NCBI GenBank assembly: GCA_947630325.1
Contig: CANRHB010000008.1
Coordinates: forward strand, 1-64,000
Origin: an uncultured Clostridia bacterium
Lineage (GTDB): Bacteria; Bacillota; Clostridia; Christensenellales; Borkfalkiaceae
Direction: 5' to 3'
DNA length: 64,000 bases
Positions 51,092-59,087 of the stretch are shown piece by piece. The notes below the pieces were generated by a model. That model was given only the letters and a program-made list of their open reading frames with translations. It did not search any database and was not told the DNA's origin. Position 1 is the stretch's first letter, and each line of letters starts with the position of its first letter. The position numbers and the translations under genes are program-made.

Positions 51092-51843
51092 ATCTTCTCG
51101 CCTCCCCTCAACTTATTGGGAGAAGGCAAACACTTGGCGCCCCTCAAATTGTTGGGGAAGGCAAACACTTGGCGCCCCTTTAGGGGAGCTGTCGCGCCTG
51201 CGCGACTGAGGGGTTTAGAGAACCGTGTAGAAACCCTTTCCCCCTCGCGTTGCTCGGGGACTGTCTCATGCGGGTAGAGCCCCGCATTCGGTCACCGTTC
51301 GCGCCTCTGATGCGCTCACTCCTGTCGCATTGCGCCAACAGTTATCAACTGTTGGCAGAATGCAATGCTCCACCTAAAAGGGACAGCAAGGGACAACAGA
51401 ACGCCATTCTAAAATGTCATGTCGCCCCGCCCGCACGTTCTATGTTGTCGAAGGGCGGCACGAGGAGCCTGCGACGAAGTACCGAAGTGGAGACATCTCT
51501 ACCGCATTATAATAAGGCGAGATTTCTCCACGCGCCGCATAGCGGCTTGGTCGAAATGACAGAAATAACAGCACGAGGAGGCGATTCCGCACACTTGCCC
51601 ACCCCTTGAGGGGTGGGTGTCACGCGCTCTGCGCGTGACGGAAGGGGTGTAATTCCAAATCACGTTATGTTAAGTTTGTCGCCCCGCCCGCACGTTCTAT
51701 GTTGTCTAAGGGCGGCACGAGGAGCCTGCGACGAAGTAGCGCAGTCGAGAAATGTCCTTATTACAATGCGGACACCCTTCGACTTCGCTCAGGGTGACGT
51801 ATTTCAGAATTCGCCCCCTCCCCTTCCACGGAGGCAATAATAA
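51092..51843. repeat. Intergenic repeat block downstream of the membrane protein
   Basis: No gene. Includes GGCGCCCC...GGGGAGCTGTCGCG units, copy 2 of the composite repeat, hairpin cassettes at 51425-51480 and 51682-51737, and the palindrome ending TCGACTTCGCTCAGGGTGACG near 51780-51800 (in parts: TCGACTTCGCTC, AGGGTGACG). Confidence 0.8.
51226..51650. repeat. Copy 2 of the ~400-bp composite repeat
   Basis: Same order and nearly the same sequence as 5041-5470: CCCTTTCCCCCTCG start, CGGGTAGAGCCCCGC, the CAACAGTTATCAACTGTTG palindrome (51337-51357), cassette, GGAGACATCTC palindrome, and CGAGGAGGCGATTCCGCACA. Confidence 0.85.
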
Positions 51844-51844
51844 G

Positions 51845-51879
51845 AAAAAAACAGCCTGCTTTTCCGCAGACTGTTTTTT
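51845..51879. terminator. Terminator of the two-component operon
   Basis: AAAAAACAGCCTGC and GCAGACTGTTTTTT with one mismatch, 6-base loop; it lies 140 bp after the kinase stop codon on the minus strand. Confidence 0.7.
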
Positions 51880-52021
51880 ATCAACCTTTCCGAAGTTCCC
51901 GCTCCCCACAGCGCGACCCTCGTTTACACAAATTCAGTATTCACATTATAAACGAAACGGAGCCGCTTGTCAAGGGGCAAATCGTAAATTTTTTCCTTTT
52001 TTTGTAACATTTTCACGGTTT
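51880..52021. other. Short AT-rich spacer after the histidine kinase
   Basis: 142 bp without a gene or clear signal apart from the tail of the terminator region. Confidence 0.4.
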
Positions 52022-53506
52022 TTAAGCCGTTTCATCGGGCGGAAGAGGGAAATCCACCCAAAAACAACTCCCCTTCCCCTCTTCGGACAGCACGCCGAAG
52101 GGGATATTATATTTCAGAAGCACGTTCTTTACGATGGAGAGCCCCAGCCCCGTCCCCTGCACGGGACGCTTGTGCATCTCGGAGGAGCGGTAGTAACGCT
52201 CCCAAATGGTGTCGATCTCCTCGGGCGGGATCCCCTTTCCGCTGTCCTGCACTTCGAACCGTGCGCTCTTTTCCCCTTTTTTGAGGCGGACGATCACCCG
52301 CTTGTCCTCGCCCGTATAGTTGAAGGCGTTCCCGATGAGGTTGTAGAGCACCTGCTCCACTCTCCCCTTGCCCGCATAGGTGTAGACGTCCTCGTCTATC
52401 TCCGTCTCAAGGGTAAATCCCTGCGTCTCGGTAAGGTAGCCGAACCTGCCCGCCACGGCATACACGTCCTCGGTTAAGTTGAACACGGTGCGCTCCGTCT
52501 CGTCCATCCCCGCCTGCAAGCGGGAGAGGTCGAGCACATCCCCCACGAGGGCGGCGAGCCTGTCCGTCTCCTCGATGATGATGCGGGTGTGCTTTTCCCG
52601 TTTTTCGGGGTCGTCGCCCGAGATCTCGCGGATCATGGCGGCATACGCCTTGATCATGGTAAGCGGCGTCTTGAAATCGTGCGAAACGTTGGCGATGAGT
52701 TCCTTTTGCATACGGTCGGTCTTGCCGATCTCACTGCCCGCATAGTCGATGGAGCTGCTCAGTTCGTTGAGTTCGGTGCAGAAGTAGGTTTTCCCCTTTC
52801 CGCTCTCATAGTTCCCCCGCGCGAGTTCCTTTGCCCGCTCGGTGACTTCGGTAACGGGTTTTGTGATGAGCATGGACACAAATCCGCTTACCACGAAGGA
52901 GAGCGCCACCGCAAACAGCGCGGTGATGAGGGTGTACCACGTCATATCGGAGGAGAGGCGGTGCAACAGTTCGAAGGAACTCGTAAGGTACACATAGTGC
53001 TCCTTCTCCCAAAGGGTAAGGATGAAGGAATAGCCCACGGAGTTGTCCGTCTCGATCTCCGCGTGGATGTTCGCGGTGTCCACCTCCTTGCCGTTCTCCT
53101 CGCATTCCTTGATGAAGCCGTCGAAACTCTCGCGGATCTTGGCGATGACCGAAGGGAAGTCCTCCTCCCCCTCGGGAAGGTTGGGAAAGACGATCTCCCC
53201 CTCCTCCGAAAAGAGATAGACGCTTACGTTGTACTTGTTGGTGACGGAGAGCAGAATTTTACTTACTTCGGCAATGGGAGGTTTGCTCTCGCCGAGCCGT
53301 TCGCCGAGGCTCTGCGCCGCCTCCTGCAAATTCTTTTTGATCTGCTCGGAGTATCTGCGGTTGAGCTGGATATTCTGCACGAGGGCAAACAGCCCGATAA
53401 ACAGAATGGCGAAGATGAGAAAACTCAGCCATAAGATGAGATTGAGGTTGAGCGCGCGGACCTTCTTTGCGCCCTTCTTTTTTGTTTGCTTCAATTCCTT
53501 TTTCAT
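52022..53506 (-). CDS. Sensor histidine kinase
   Basis: 494 residues. A basic N-terminus, membrane helix 1 (about 23-45), an extracytoplasmic sensing region, helix 2 (about 192-214), HAMP, then the kinase: the phosphorylated His is in ANVSHDFKTPLTMIKAY (about 275). N box LYNLIGNAFNYTGE, G1 QDSGKGIPPEE, F box region IWERYYRSSE, G2 GTGLGLSIVKNV. A partner response regulator lies 1 bp upstream in the operon. Ligand unknown. Confidence 0.95.
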   Translation of the reverse strand: MKKELKQTKKKGAKKVRALNLNLILWLSFLIFAILFIGLFALVQNIQLNRRYSEQIKKNLQEAAQSLGERLGESKPPIAEVSKILLSVTNKYNVSVYLFSEEGEIVFPNLPEGEEDFPSVIAKIRESFDGFIKECEENGKEVDTANIHAEIETDNSVGYSFILTLWEKEHYVYLTSSFELLHRLSSDMTWYTLITALFAVALSFVVSGFVSMLITKPVTEVTERAKELARGNYESGKGKTYFCTELNELSSSIDYAGSEIGKTDRMQKELIANVSHDFKTPLTMIKAYAAMIREISGDDPEKREKHTRIIIEETDRLAALVGDVLDLSRLQAGMDETERTVFNLTEDVYAVAGRFGYLTETQGFTLETEIDEDVYTYAGKGRVEQVLYNLIGNAFNYTGEDKRVIVRLKKGEKSARFEVQDSGKGIPPEEIDTIWERYYRSSEMHKRPVQGTGLGLSIVKNVLLKYNIPFGVLSEEGKGSCFWVDFPLPPDETA

Positions 53507-53507
53507 A

Positions 53508-54173
53508 TCAGGCTTCGAATTTATAGCCGAGCCCCCGCAGGGTGACGATGAATTTGCGGTATTCCTTCAAGTTGCCGCGGAGCATTTTCACATGGGTGTC
53601 CACCGTGCGGTCGTCGCCGTAAAAATCGTACCCCCACACCTGGTTCAAAAGCCGCTCCCGCGTAAGCGCGACCCCCGCGTTCTCCACAAAATAGAAGAGA
53701 AGTTCGTATTCTTTGGGGGTAAGTTCGGCGCGCTTGCCGTCCACATAGACGTTTCTGCCCACCATGTCTATTTTCAACCCCTCGAACTCGTACACGTCAT
53801 GCGCTTTCTTCTCCTGCCCCGTGCGCTTTGTTACGGCGTGGATGCGCGCCATCACCTCTTTGGGGGAGAAGGGCTTGGTCACATAGTCGTCCGAGCCGAG
53901 TTCGAACCCGAAGAGTTTGTCGTATTCCTCCCCTCTCGCGGAGAGCATGATGACGGGAATATCGCTGAATTTGCGGATCTCCTTTACGGCGGAAAAACCG
54001 TCGAGTTTGGGCATCATCACGTCCATCAAAACGACGTCATAGTTGTTGTCGCGGCACTTTTTCACCGCCTCCATGCCGTCCTGCGCCTCGTCCGTCTCCC
54101 CGCCTTCGAATTCGATATATTCCCGAAGGACCGCGCGGATCATCTCTTCGTCGTCAACGATTAAAACTTTCAT
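53508..54173 (-). CDS. OmpR/PhoB-family response regulator
   Basis: 221 residues. Receiver domain with VDDEE at the N-terminus and the phosphoacceptor Asp51 in VVLMDVMMPK; switch residues in PVIMLSARG and YVTKPF. The C-terminal winged helix has LTPKEYELLFYFVEN, RLLNQVWGYDF and DDRTVDTHVKMLRGNL. Partner of the kinase that follows. Upstream are tandem TTTCAC/GAAAT repeats, probably its own binding site. Confidence 0.96.
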   Translation of the reverse strand: MKVLIVDDEEMIRAVLREYIEFEGGETDEAQDGMEAVKKCRDNNYDVVLMDVMMPKLDGFSAVKEIRKFSDIPVIMLSARGEEYDKLFGFELGSDDYVTKPFSPKEVMARIHAVTKRTGQEKKAHDVYEFEGLKIDMVGRNVYVDGKRAELTPKEYELLFYFVENAGVALTRERLLNQVWGYDFYGDDRTVDTHVKMLRGNLKEYRKFIVTLRGLGYKFEA

Positions 54174-54217
54174 GATAACCTCCCGAACAGGTCCATTTTA
54201 CCCGCCCTATTTCATCG

Positions 54218-54280
54218 CCGTTTCATGATTTCGTGAAATTTCAGTGAAATTATTATACCATACCCGCCGCCCGAGTGCAA
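54218..54280 (-). promoter_or_regulatory. Promoter and repeat array of the two-component operon
   Basis: Minus strand TTGCAC (54275-54280), 17 bases, TATAAT (54252-54257). Downstream are roughly 11-base-spaced repeats: TTTCACTGAAA, TTTCACGAAAT, CATGAAACGGC, GATGAAATAGG. Confidence 0.65.
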
Positions 54281-54312
54281 GAAAAAAATTTCGAATTTTT
54301 TCAAACAAACGT

Positions 54313-54341
54313 TTGACTTATGCGAACATTTGTGCTAAAAT
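54313..54341 (+). promoter_or_regulatory. Promoter of the radical SAM gene, giving a leaderless mRNA
   Basis: TTGACT (54313-54318), 17 bases, TAAAAT (54336-54341), then AGAGAC and the ATG at 54348. Confidence 0.75.
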
Positions 54342-54347
54342 AGAGAC

Positions 54348-55598
54348 ATGATCGACGAAAGGCGTTTGAAGATCCTAACCGAGGGGGCGAAATACGACGT
54401 TTCGTGCTCCTCTTCGGGGAGCAAGCGGAAGAACACGGGCGGCATGGGCAACGGGTACGTTGCGGGGTGCTGTCATTCCTTCACGCCCGACGGAAGGTGC
54501 ATTTCCCTGCTCAAAATTCTCATGAGCAACAACTGCGTATATAATTGCCGTTATTGCCCCAACCGCCTCGACGCAGACGTCCCCCGCGTCAGCGCAACGC
54601 CCGAGGAGATCGCCGAACTTACCATCGACTTTTACAAGCGCAACTACATCGAGGGGCTCTTTCTCTCCTCCGCGGTGGACGGGAGCCCCAACGCCACGAT
54701 GGAAAAGCTCGTCCGCACCGTAAAACTGTTGCGCACGGAGTACCGTTTCCACGGCTATATCCACTTGAAGGGGATCCCGCGCGCGGACGCCCTTCTCATC
54801 CACGAGGCGGCAAAGTACGCCGACCGCATGAGTTACAACATCGAACTCCCCTCCGAGCGCAGCTTAAAACTCCTCGCCCCGCAAAAGAGCAAGGAAAGCC
54901 TGCTCCTCCCCATGCGGCAACTCTATGAGGAGAAGCGGGAATTCGGGGCGGAGAAGCGCAAAGGGCTCTTTTTGCCCGCGGGACAGACGACGCAGATGAT
55001 CGTGGGCGCCTCTCCCGAAAAGGACGGGCAGATCGTCCGCCTTACCCAGAGCCTGTACCGCAATATGGGGCTCAAGCGGGTGTATTATTCTTCCTATGTT
55101 CCCGTCGTGCACGACAGTCTCCTGCCCGACCGCCCGACGGGACAGCTTCGGGAGCACCGCCTCTACCAGGCCGATTGGCTCCTCCGCTTTTACGGTTTCA
55201 CCGCCGAGGAGATCGCGCCCGAAGACGAAGATCTTCCCCTCGACCTCGACCCGAAGTGCGCATGGGCTCTCCGCAATCCGCAGTTCTTTCCCGTGGAAGT
55301 CAACCGCGCTCCCCTCGAAATGCTCCTGCGGGTGCCGGGGATCGGCGGCAGAAGCGCGCAGAAAATTTTGCAGGCGCGCAGATACACCAACCTCTCATTC
55401 GAACATTTGCAGAAGATGCGCGTCGTGTTGAAGCGGGCGCGGCACTTTATTACGGCAAGCGGAAAATTTTACGGCGCGGAGAACGAGACGGCCGTGCGCA
55501 GACTGCTTGCGGCAAGCGAGAGCATGGAAAACGCGGCCCAGCTGAGCCTCTTTTCCACGCCCGAGACGGCGCTCAGCGCGCTTACGGGGGAATTATGA
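54348..55598 (+). CDS. Radical SAM protein linked to DNA metabolism (TIGR03916-like)
   Basis: 416 residues. The iron-sulfur Cys are 63, 67 and 70 (CVYNCRYC). The N-terminus KYDVSCSSSGSKRK and GCCHSFTPDGRCISLLKILM in parts are typical of the family placed with a DUF4130/UDG-like partner. A helix-hairpin-helix (RVPGIGGRSAQKILQARR, about 326-343) suggests contact with DNA. The exact reaction is unknown. Translation may start on a leaderless mRNA. The stop overlaps the next gene (ATGA). Confidence 0.9.
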   Translation: MIDERRLKILTEGAKYDVSCSSSGSKRKNTGGMGNGYVAGCCHSFTPDGRCISLLKILMSNNCVYNCRYCPNRLDADVPRVSATPEEIAELTIDFYKRNYIEGLFLSSAVDGSPNATMEKLVRTVKLLRTEYRFHGYIHLKGIPRADALLIHEAAKYADRMSYNIELPSERSLKLLAPQKSKESLLLPMRQLYEEKREFGAEKRKGLFLPAGQTTQMIVGASPEKDGQIVRLTQSLYRNMGLKRVYYSSYVPVVHDSLLPDRPTGQLREHRLYQADWLLRFYGFTAEEIAPEDEDLPLDLDPKCAWALRNPQFFPVEVNRAPLEMLLRVPGIGGRSAQKILQARRYTNLSFEHLQKMRVVLKRARHFITASGKFYGAENETAVRRLLAASESMENAAQLSLFSTPETALSALTGEL

Positions 55599-56335
55599 CC
55601 TATTTGACAGACGGAACAAAAGAATGCTTCCTTACCGCCTTTTTACTCGCCTTTTCGGACGAAAACGCCGTTGTCACTTCGGCGCAGGCACAGCTTTCGC
55701 TCGGGCAGAAAACGGTGTTCGTCACCGCCGATCCCGACAGGGCGGCGCGCGCCGAAAAGCGGCTCCTCTCCTTCGACAAAAGTTGCATGGAGGACCTTGA
55801 CTACCTTCTGCGGAGCGGAATGGACGGACGCGAACAGACGGCGTTTCACTATTTCAAGTTGCTTGCCGAAAAGAAGGAGCCCGTGCGCGACATGCTTGCG
55901 GAGGAGGCGGTTCTTTTGGCAAGCGAGTGCATCCGCAAAGTCACTTACGAGATCCACCGTATGCACGGTTTTGTGCGCTTTCTCGAGAGCGCAAGCGGCG
56001 CGCTGTATTCCCCCATCTCCCCCGACAACGACATCGTCGATCTGCTCGTGCCCCACTTCCGCGCCCGTCTGCCCGAGTTCCCCTTTGTGCTCCACGACGT
56101 AAAGCGCAAAAAAGCGGCGGTGTACGACGGGAAGAACACCTTCCTCGCCCCCTTGGAGCGGGCGGATGTGATGCTCTCCGCCGACGAACAGGCGTGGCAG
56201 TCGCTCTGGCAGAGGTATTATAGAAGCGTCAACATCCCCCAGCGGGAGCGTTTGAAGCAGATGAAGGGCTACATGCCCGTGCGCTATTGGAAGTTTATGC
56301 CCGAGTTTAGTTCACGCGACCCCTTCCTTACGTAA
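55595..56335 (+). CDS. DUF4130-family partner of the radical SAM protein (TIGR03915-like)
   Basis: 246 residues. Relatives are annotated as probable DNA metabolism proteins, always after the radical SAM gene, sometimes fused to uracil-DNA glycosylase. Visible blocks are TDGTKECFLTAFLLAF, IRKVTYEIHRMHGFVRF, SPISPDNDIVDLLVPHF and WQRYYRSVNIPQRERLKQM (in parts), ending MPVRYWKFMPEF. No fused glycosylase domain here. ATGA overlap shows coupling. Confidence 0.9.
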   Translation: MTYLTDGTKECFLTAFLLAFSDENAVVTSAQAQLSLGQKTVFVTADPDRAARAEKRLLSFDKSCMEDLDYLLRSGMDGREQTAFHYFKLLAEKKEPVRDMLAEEAVLLASECIRKVTYEIHRMHGFVRFLESASGALYSPISPDNDIVDLLVPHFRARLPEFPFVLHDVKRKKAAVYDGKNTFLAPLERADVMLSADEQAWQSLWQRYYRSVNIPQRERLKQMKGYMPVRYWKFMPEFSSRDPFLT

Positions 56336-56358
56336 ACATTCGGCATCCGAAAAGCGTT

Positions 56359-56847
56359 TTACAATTTCATCAAGAGTTCGTTGAAGGTTTTTAGGTGCTC
56401 CTTCTCCTCCTCGAGGATGTGGGATATGACCGCCGCGACGGGCGGGTTTTTCATGCGGCAGAGGATGTTTTCATAGGAGGAGATGGCGTTCTCCTCCGCG
56501 CAGATGTCGGCGCAGAGCATCTGCCGCGGGTTGCGGGTGTAGTTGACGCAGGACGCCGAGTAATAGCCCACGGGATAGGGCGGACAGGCGGTAAATACGG
56601 GCGGCGCGCCGAGTTTTGTGATGACCGTTGCAAGCAATTCGAGGTGGTGCATCTCATTCACGGCGATCTCCACCAGCTTGTGCGCAAAGTCCTCCTTGCC
56701 CATTTCCGAAAAGATGACCGACTGATACACATACTGCAAAACGGCAGTCAGTTCTCCGTCTCTTCCCGCATAGGCGGGAGAGATGATACGCAGTGCGCCG
56801 AAGTCCTCCTTGATCTCCTCCAAAGACGGTTTTTGTCCCGTGACCAT
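56359..56847 (-). CDS. Ferritin-like (rubrerythrin-fold) protein
   Basis: 162 residues from ATG 56847 after GGGGGTG; an upstream ATG at 56877 lacks such a site. A four-helix bundle with metal-ligand pattern: ELTAVLQYVYQ, EIAVNEMHHLELL-like VEIAVNEMHHLELLA, CAEENAISSYENIL and ILEEEKEHLKTF. This fits diiron/dimanganese ferritin-like proteins related to spore-coat CotJC/manganese catalase. Activity (peroxidase or catalase) cannot be told. Overlaps no gene; single transcription unit. Confidence 0.82.
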   Translation of the reverse strand: MVTGQKPSLEEIKEDFGALRIISPAYAGRDGELTAVLQYVYQSVIFSEMGKEDFAHKLVEIAVNEMHHLELLATVITKLGAPPVFTACPPYPVGYYSASCVNYTRNPRQMLCADICAEENAISSYENILCRMKNPPVAAVISHILEEEKEHLKTFNELLMKL

Positions 56848-56915
56848 ATTCACCCCCGAACTCTTTTTTCCCAGCATATGCGCGGGCGAAAATTTCGGTG
56901 ACGGTTTTCAAACGC

Positions 56916-56944
56916 TTGCATTCGAGGCCCGTTCATGATATACT
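56916..56944 (+). promoter_or_regulatory. Promoter of the aldo/keto reductase gene
   Basis: TTGCAT (56916-56921), 17 bases, TATACT (56939-56944). Confidence 0.75.
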
Positions 56945-56966
56945 CATAGCGAACGAGGAACACAAA

Positions 56967-57989
56967 ATGGACGAAGAATTATTCAAAAATTTATTAAAGA
57001 ACAAGGAACGCATTCCCGACCCCATGCGCTATAAAAAGGAGACGATGCACTATCGCCGCGCGGGGAAGAGCGGGCTCAAACTCCCCGAGATCTCGTTGGG
57101 GCTCTGGCAGAATTTCGGCACCTTCGACAATTTCGAGATCATGCGGGACATGATCTTTACGGCGTTCGACAACGGCGTCTGCCACTTCGATCTCGCCAAC
57201 AATTACGGCCCCCGCATCGGCTCTGCGGAGGAGAACTTCGGCAAAATTCTGCGCGAAAACTTCCGCGGCTACCGCGACGAGATGGCGATCTCCACAAAAG
57301 CGGGTTTCCCGATGTGGAAGGGTCCTTACGGCGACGGCGGGAGCAAAAAATATCTGACCGCCTCCCTCGACCAAAGCCTTTCGCGGCTCGGGCTCGACTA
57401 TGTGGACATCTTCTACCACCACCGCCCCGCGCCCGAAACCCCCATCGAGGAGACTTGCTATGCCCTCCACCGCCTCGTGGAGCAGGGCAAGACGCTGTAT
57501 GTGGGCGTCTCCAATTACAGCCGCGAACAGACGGAGGCGGCAGTCAACATCTTCCGCGAACTCAAAACCCCCTTCATTCTCAACCAATCCTGCTATAACC
57601 TCCTCGACCGCCGCGTCGAAGAGGACGGTTTGAAGGAATACGCCCTCCAACAGGGGTTCGGGCTCATCGTCTACTCCCCTCTCGCGCAGGGACTTCTTAC
57701 GGATAAATATAAAGACGGCATTCCCGAGGACAGCCGCATCCGCAAGAGCGGCACCTTGAAGGAAGAAAAACTCCACGCCGTGCTCGGAAAACTCAACCTC
57801 CTTCGCGCCTTTGCAAAGGAGCGCGGGCAGACCCTCTCCGAACTCGCCCTCTCGTGGGTTTTGAAAGACAAAGCGGTCTCCTCCGTCATCATCGGCGCCT
57901 CCTCCTCCGCGCAGATCCTCGAAAATATCAAGATAAACCCCTCTTTCACCGAAGAGGAACTCGAAAGGATCGAAAAAATTTGCAAATAA
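56967..57989 (+). CDS. Aldo/keto reductase (YghZ-like)
   Basis: 340 residues from ATG after CGAGGA. NADPH-dependent reductase of aldehydes; L-glyceraldehyde 3-phosphate or methylglyoxal is a likely substrate for this subgroup. Catalytic tetrad seen in CHFDLANNYGPR (Asp, Tyr), ISTKAGFPMW (Lys) and DIFYHHRPAP (His). The NADPH site is in YSPLAQGLL and SSVIIGASSSAQI. An insert (MWKGPYGDGGSKKYL) is typical of YghZ-type enzymes. Confidence 0.93.
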   Translation: MDEELFKNLLKNKERIPDPMRYKKETMHYRRAGKSGLKLPEISLGLWQNFGTFDNFEIMRDMIFTAFDNGVCHFDLANNYGPRIGSAEENFGKILRENFRGYRDEMAISTKAGFPMWKGPYGDGGSKKYLTASLDQSLSRLGLDYVDIFYHHRPAPETPIEETCYALHRLVEQGKTLYVGVSNYSREQTEAAVNIFRELKTPFILNQSCYNLLDRRVEEDGLKEYALQQGFGLIVYSPLAQGLLTDKYKDGIPEDSRIRKSGTLKEEKLHAVLGKLNLLRAFAKERGQTLSELALSWVLKDKAVSSVIIGASSSAQILENIKINPSFTEEELERIEKICK

Positions 57990-58005
57990 ATAATAAATAT
58001 TATGG

Positions 58006-58037
58006 AAAAGAGCGGATCCGAAGATCCGCTCTTTTTT
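58006..58037. terminator. Shared terminator of the reductase and the YjzC-like gene
   Basis: AAAAGAGCGGATC and GATCCGCTCTTTTTT with a CGAA loop; T runs on both strands, so it can end both converging transcripts. Confidence 0.92.
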
Positions 58038-58039
58038 AC

Positions 58040-58192
58040 TCAGTTGTCCCACTCATAGTGGCAGTTTGCGTACTGTGTGGGAGGCATCGTTTCGCCCTCG
58101 CCCACATAGATCGTATTCACGGTTTTGCCGTCCTCGTTGACCACCTTATATGCGCCGGTCTTGGGGCAGACGTCTCCGCAGTTCAATCTCAT
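58040..58192 (-). CDS. Small YjzC-like protein
   Basis: 50 residues, preceded by GGAGGTGAAATC, one of the best ribosome sites in the window. The protein reads with CGDVCPKTGAYKVV at the start, a GKTVNTIYVGEGETMPPT middle and CHYEWDN end. The P-TG-Y, G-E-PP-T and final aromatic pattern resemble YjzC and related 50-60 residue Bacillota proteins. Three Cys might bind zinc. Its reading frame is complete and ends at the shared terminator. Confidence 0.75.
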   Translation of the reverse strand: MRLNCGDVCPKTGAYKVVNEDGKTVNTIYVGEGETMPPTQYANCHYEWDN

Positions 58193-58244
58193 GATTTCAC
58201 CTCCGATACTCTTAATATGGCACGGAGAGGAAAATCTATGCGCT

Positions 58245-59069
58245 TTACAGCACGCCCGCGATGTCGAGGGAGAGACAGCACAACGACAGAAGCGCCAGAT
58301 AGAGGGAGAACCACTTATAGTCCGCCTTCTTTATGACGTTGAGCATGACTTTCACGGCAAAGAAGCCCGCGGCCGCCGCAAACACGACGCCGAAGATCAT
58401 GCCCACGATCTCCGCGCCCGCCATCGTGATCGTCACCCCCTCGTCGGGAAAGACGATGTCTTTGAGTTCGACGGCGACGCTCCCCAAGATGACGGGAATG
58501 CTCATCAGAAAGGAGAACTTTGCAACGTCCCCGCGGTCTGCCCCGCTCACGGTGCCGGCAAAGATGGTGGAGCCGCTCCGCGAAATGCCGGGGAAGAGCG
58601 CCACCGCCTGCATACACCCCATCGTCACCGAATGCTGCCAGCCTAAGGGTTCGAACTTCTTCCGCCTGCGCGCAAAATACTCCGTCACGAGGAGCAGGAG
58701 CGCGGTGAAAGCAAAGCAGACGGCAAGCAAAGGAATGCCCATCTCCCCTTTGAAAAGTTCGTCGATGTCATGGTTGAAGAGCAGTCCCACGACCCCTGCG
58801 GGGATGGTGGCAACGATGAGCATCGCCAAAGTTTTGAAGGGTTTTTTGAAGAGAGCGAGAATGTCCCTGCGAAACACCCACACCACCGCAAAGAGGGTGC
58901 CGAGGTGGAGCATGACGTTGACGAACATCATTCCCGCGGTACCCGCTTGGTAATTCAAAACGCGCTGTAAAAGGGATAAATGTCCGCTTGAAGAAACGGG
59001 CAGGAACTCCGTGAGTCCCTGCACCGTTCCGAGTATGATCGATTTCCAGATCGCTTCAAAATAACCCAT
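58245..59069 (-). CDS. uppP: Undecaprenyl-diphosphatase
   Basis: 274 residues. It recycles the lipid carrier for peptidoglycan and gives bacitracin tolerance. GLTEFLPVSSSGHLSLL and LFPGISRSGSTIFAG are the two BacA/UppP active-site motifs; about eight membrane helices. AGGAGCGGAT precedes the start. It is 18 bp after the PrsA-like gene, so both are likely one operon. Confidence 0.97.
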   Translation of the reverse strand: MGYFEAIWKSIILGTVQGLTEFLPVSSSGHLSLLQRVLNYQAGTAGMMFVNVMLHLGTLFAVVWVFRRDILALFKKPFKTLAMLIVATIPAGVVGLLFNHDIDELFKGEMGIPLLAVCFAFTALLLLVTEYFARRRKKFEPLGWQHSVTMGCMQAVALFPGISRSGSTIFAGTVSGADRGDVAKFSFLMSIPVILGSVAVELKDIVFPDEGVTITMAGAEIVGMIFGVVFAAAAGFFAVKVMLNVIKKADYKWFSLYLALLSLCCLSLDIAGVL

Positions 59070-59087
59070 ATCCGCTCCTTGCGGGTC

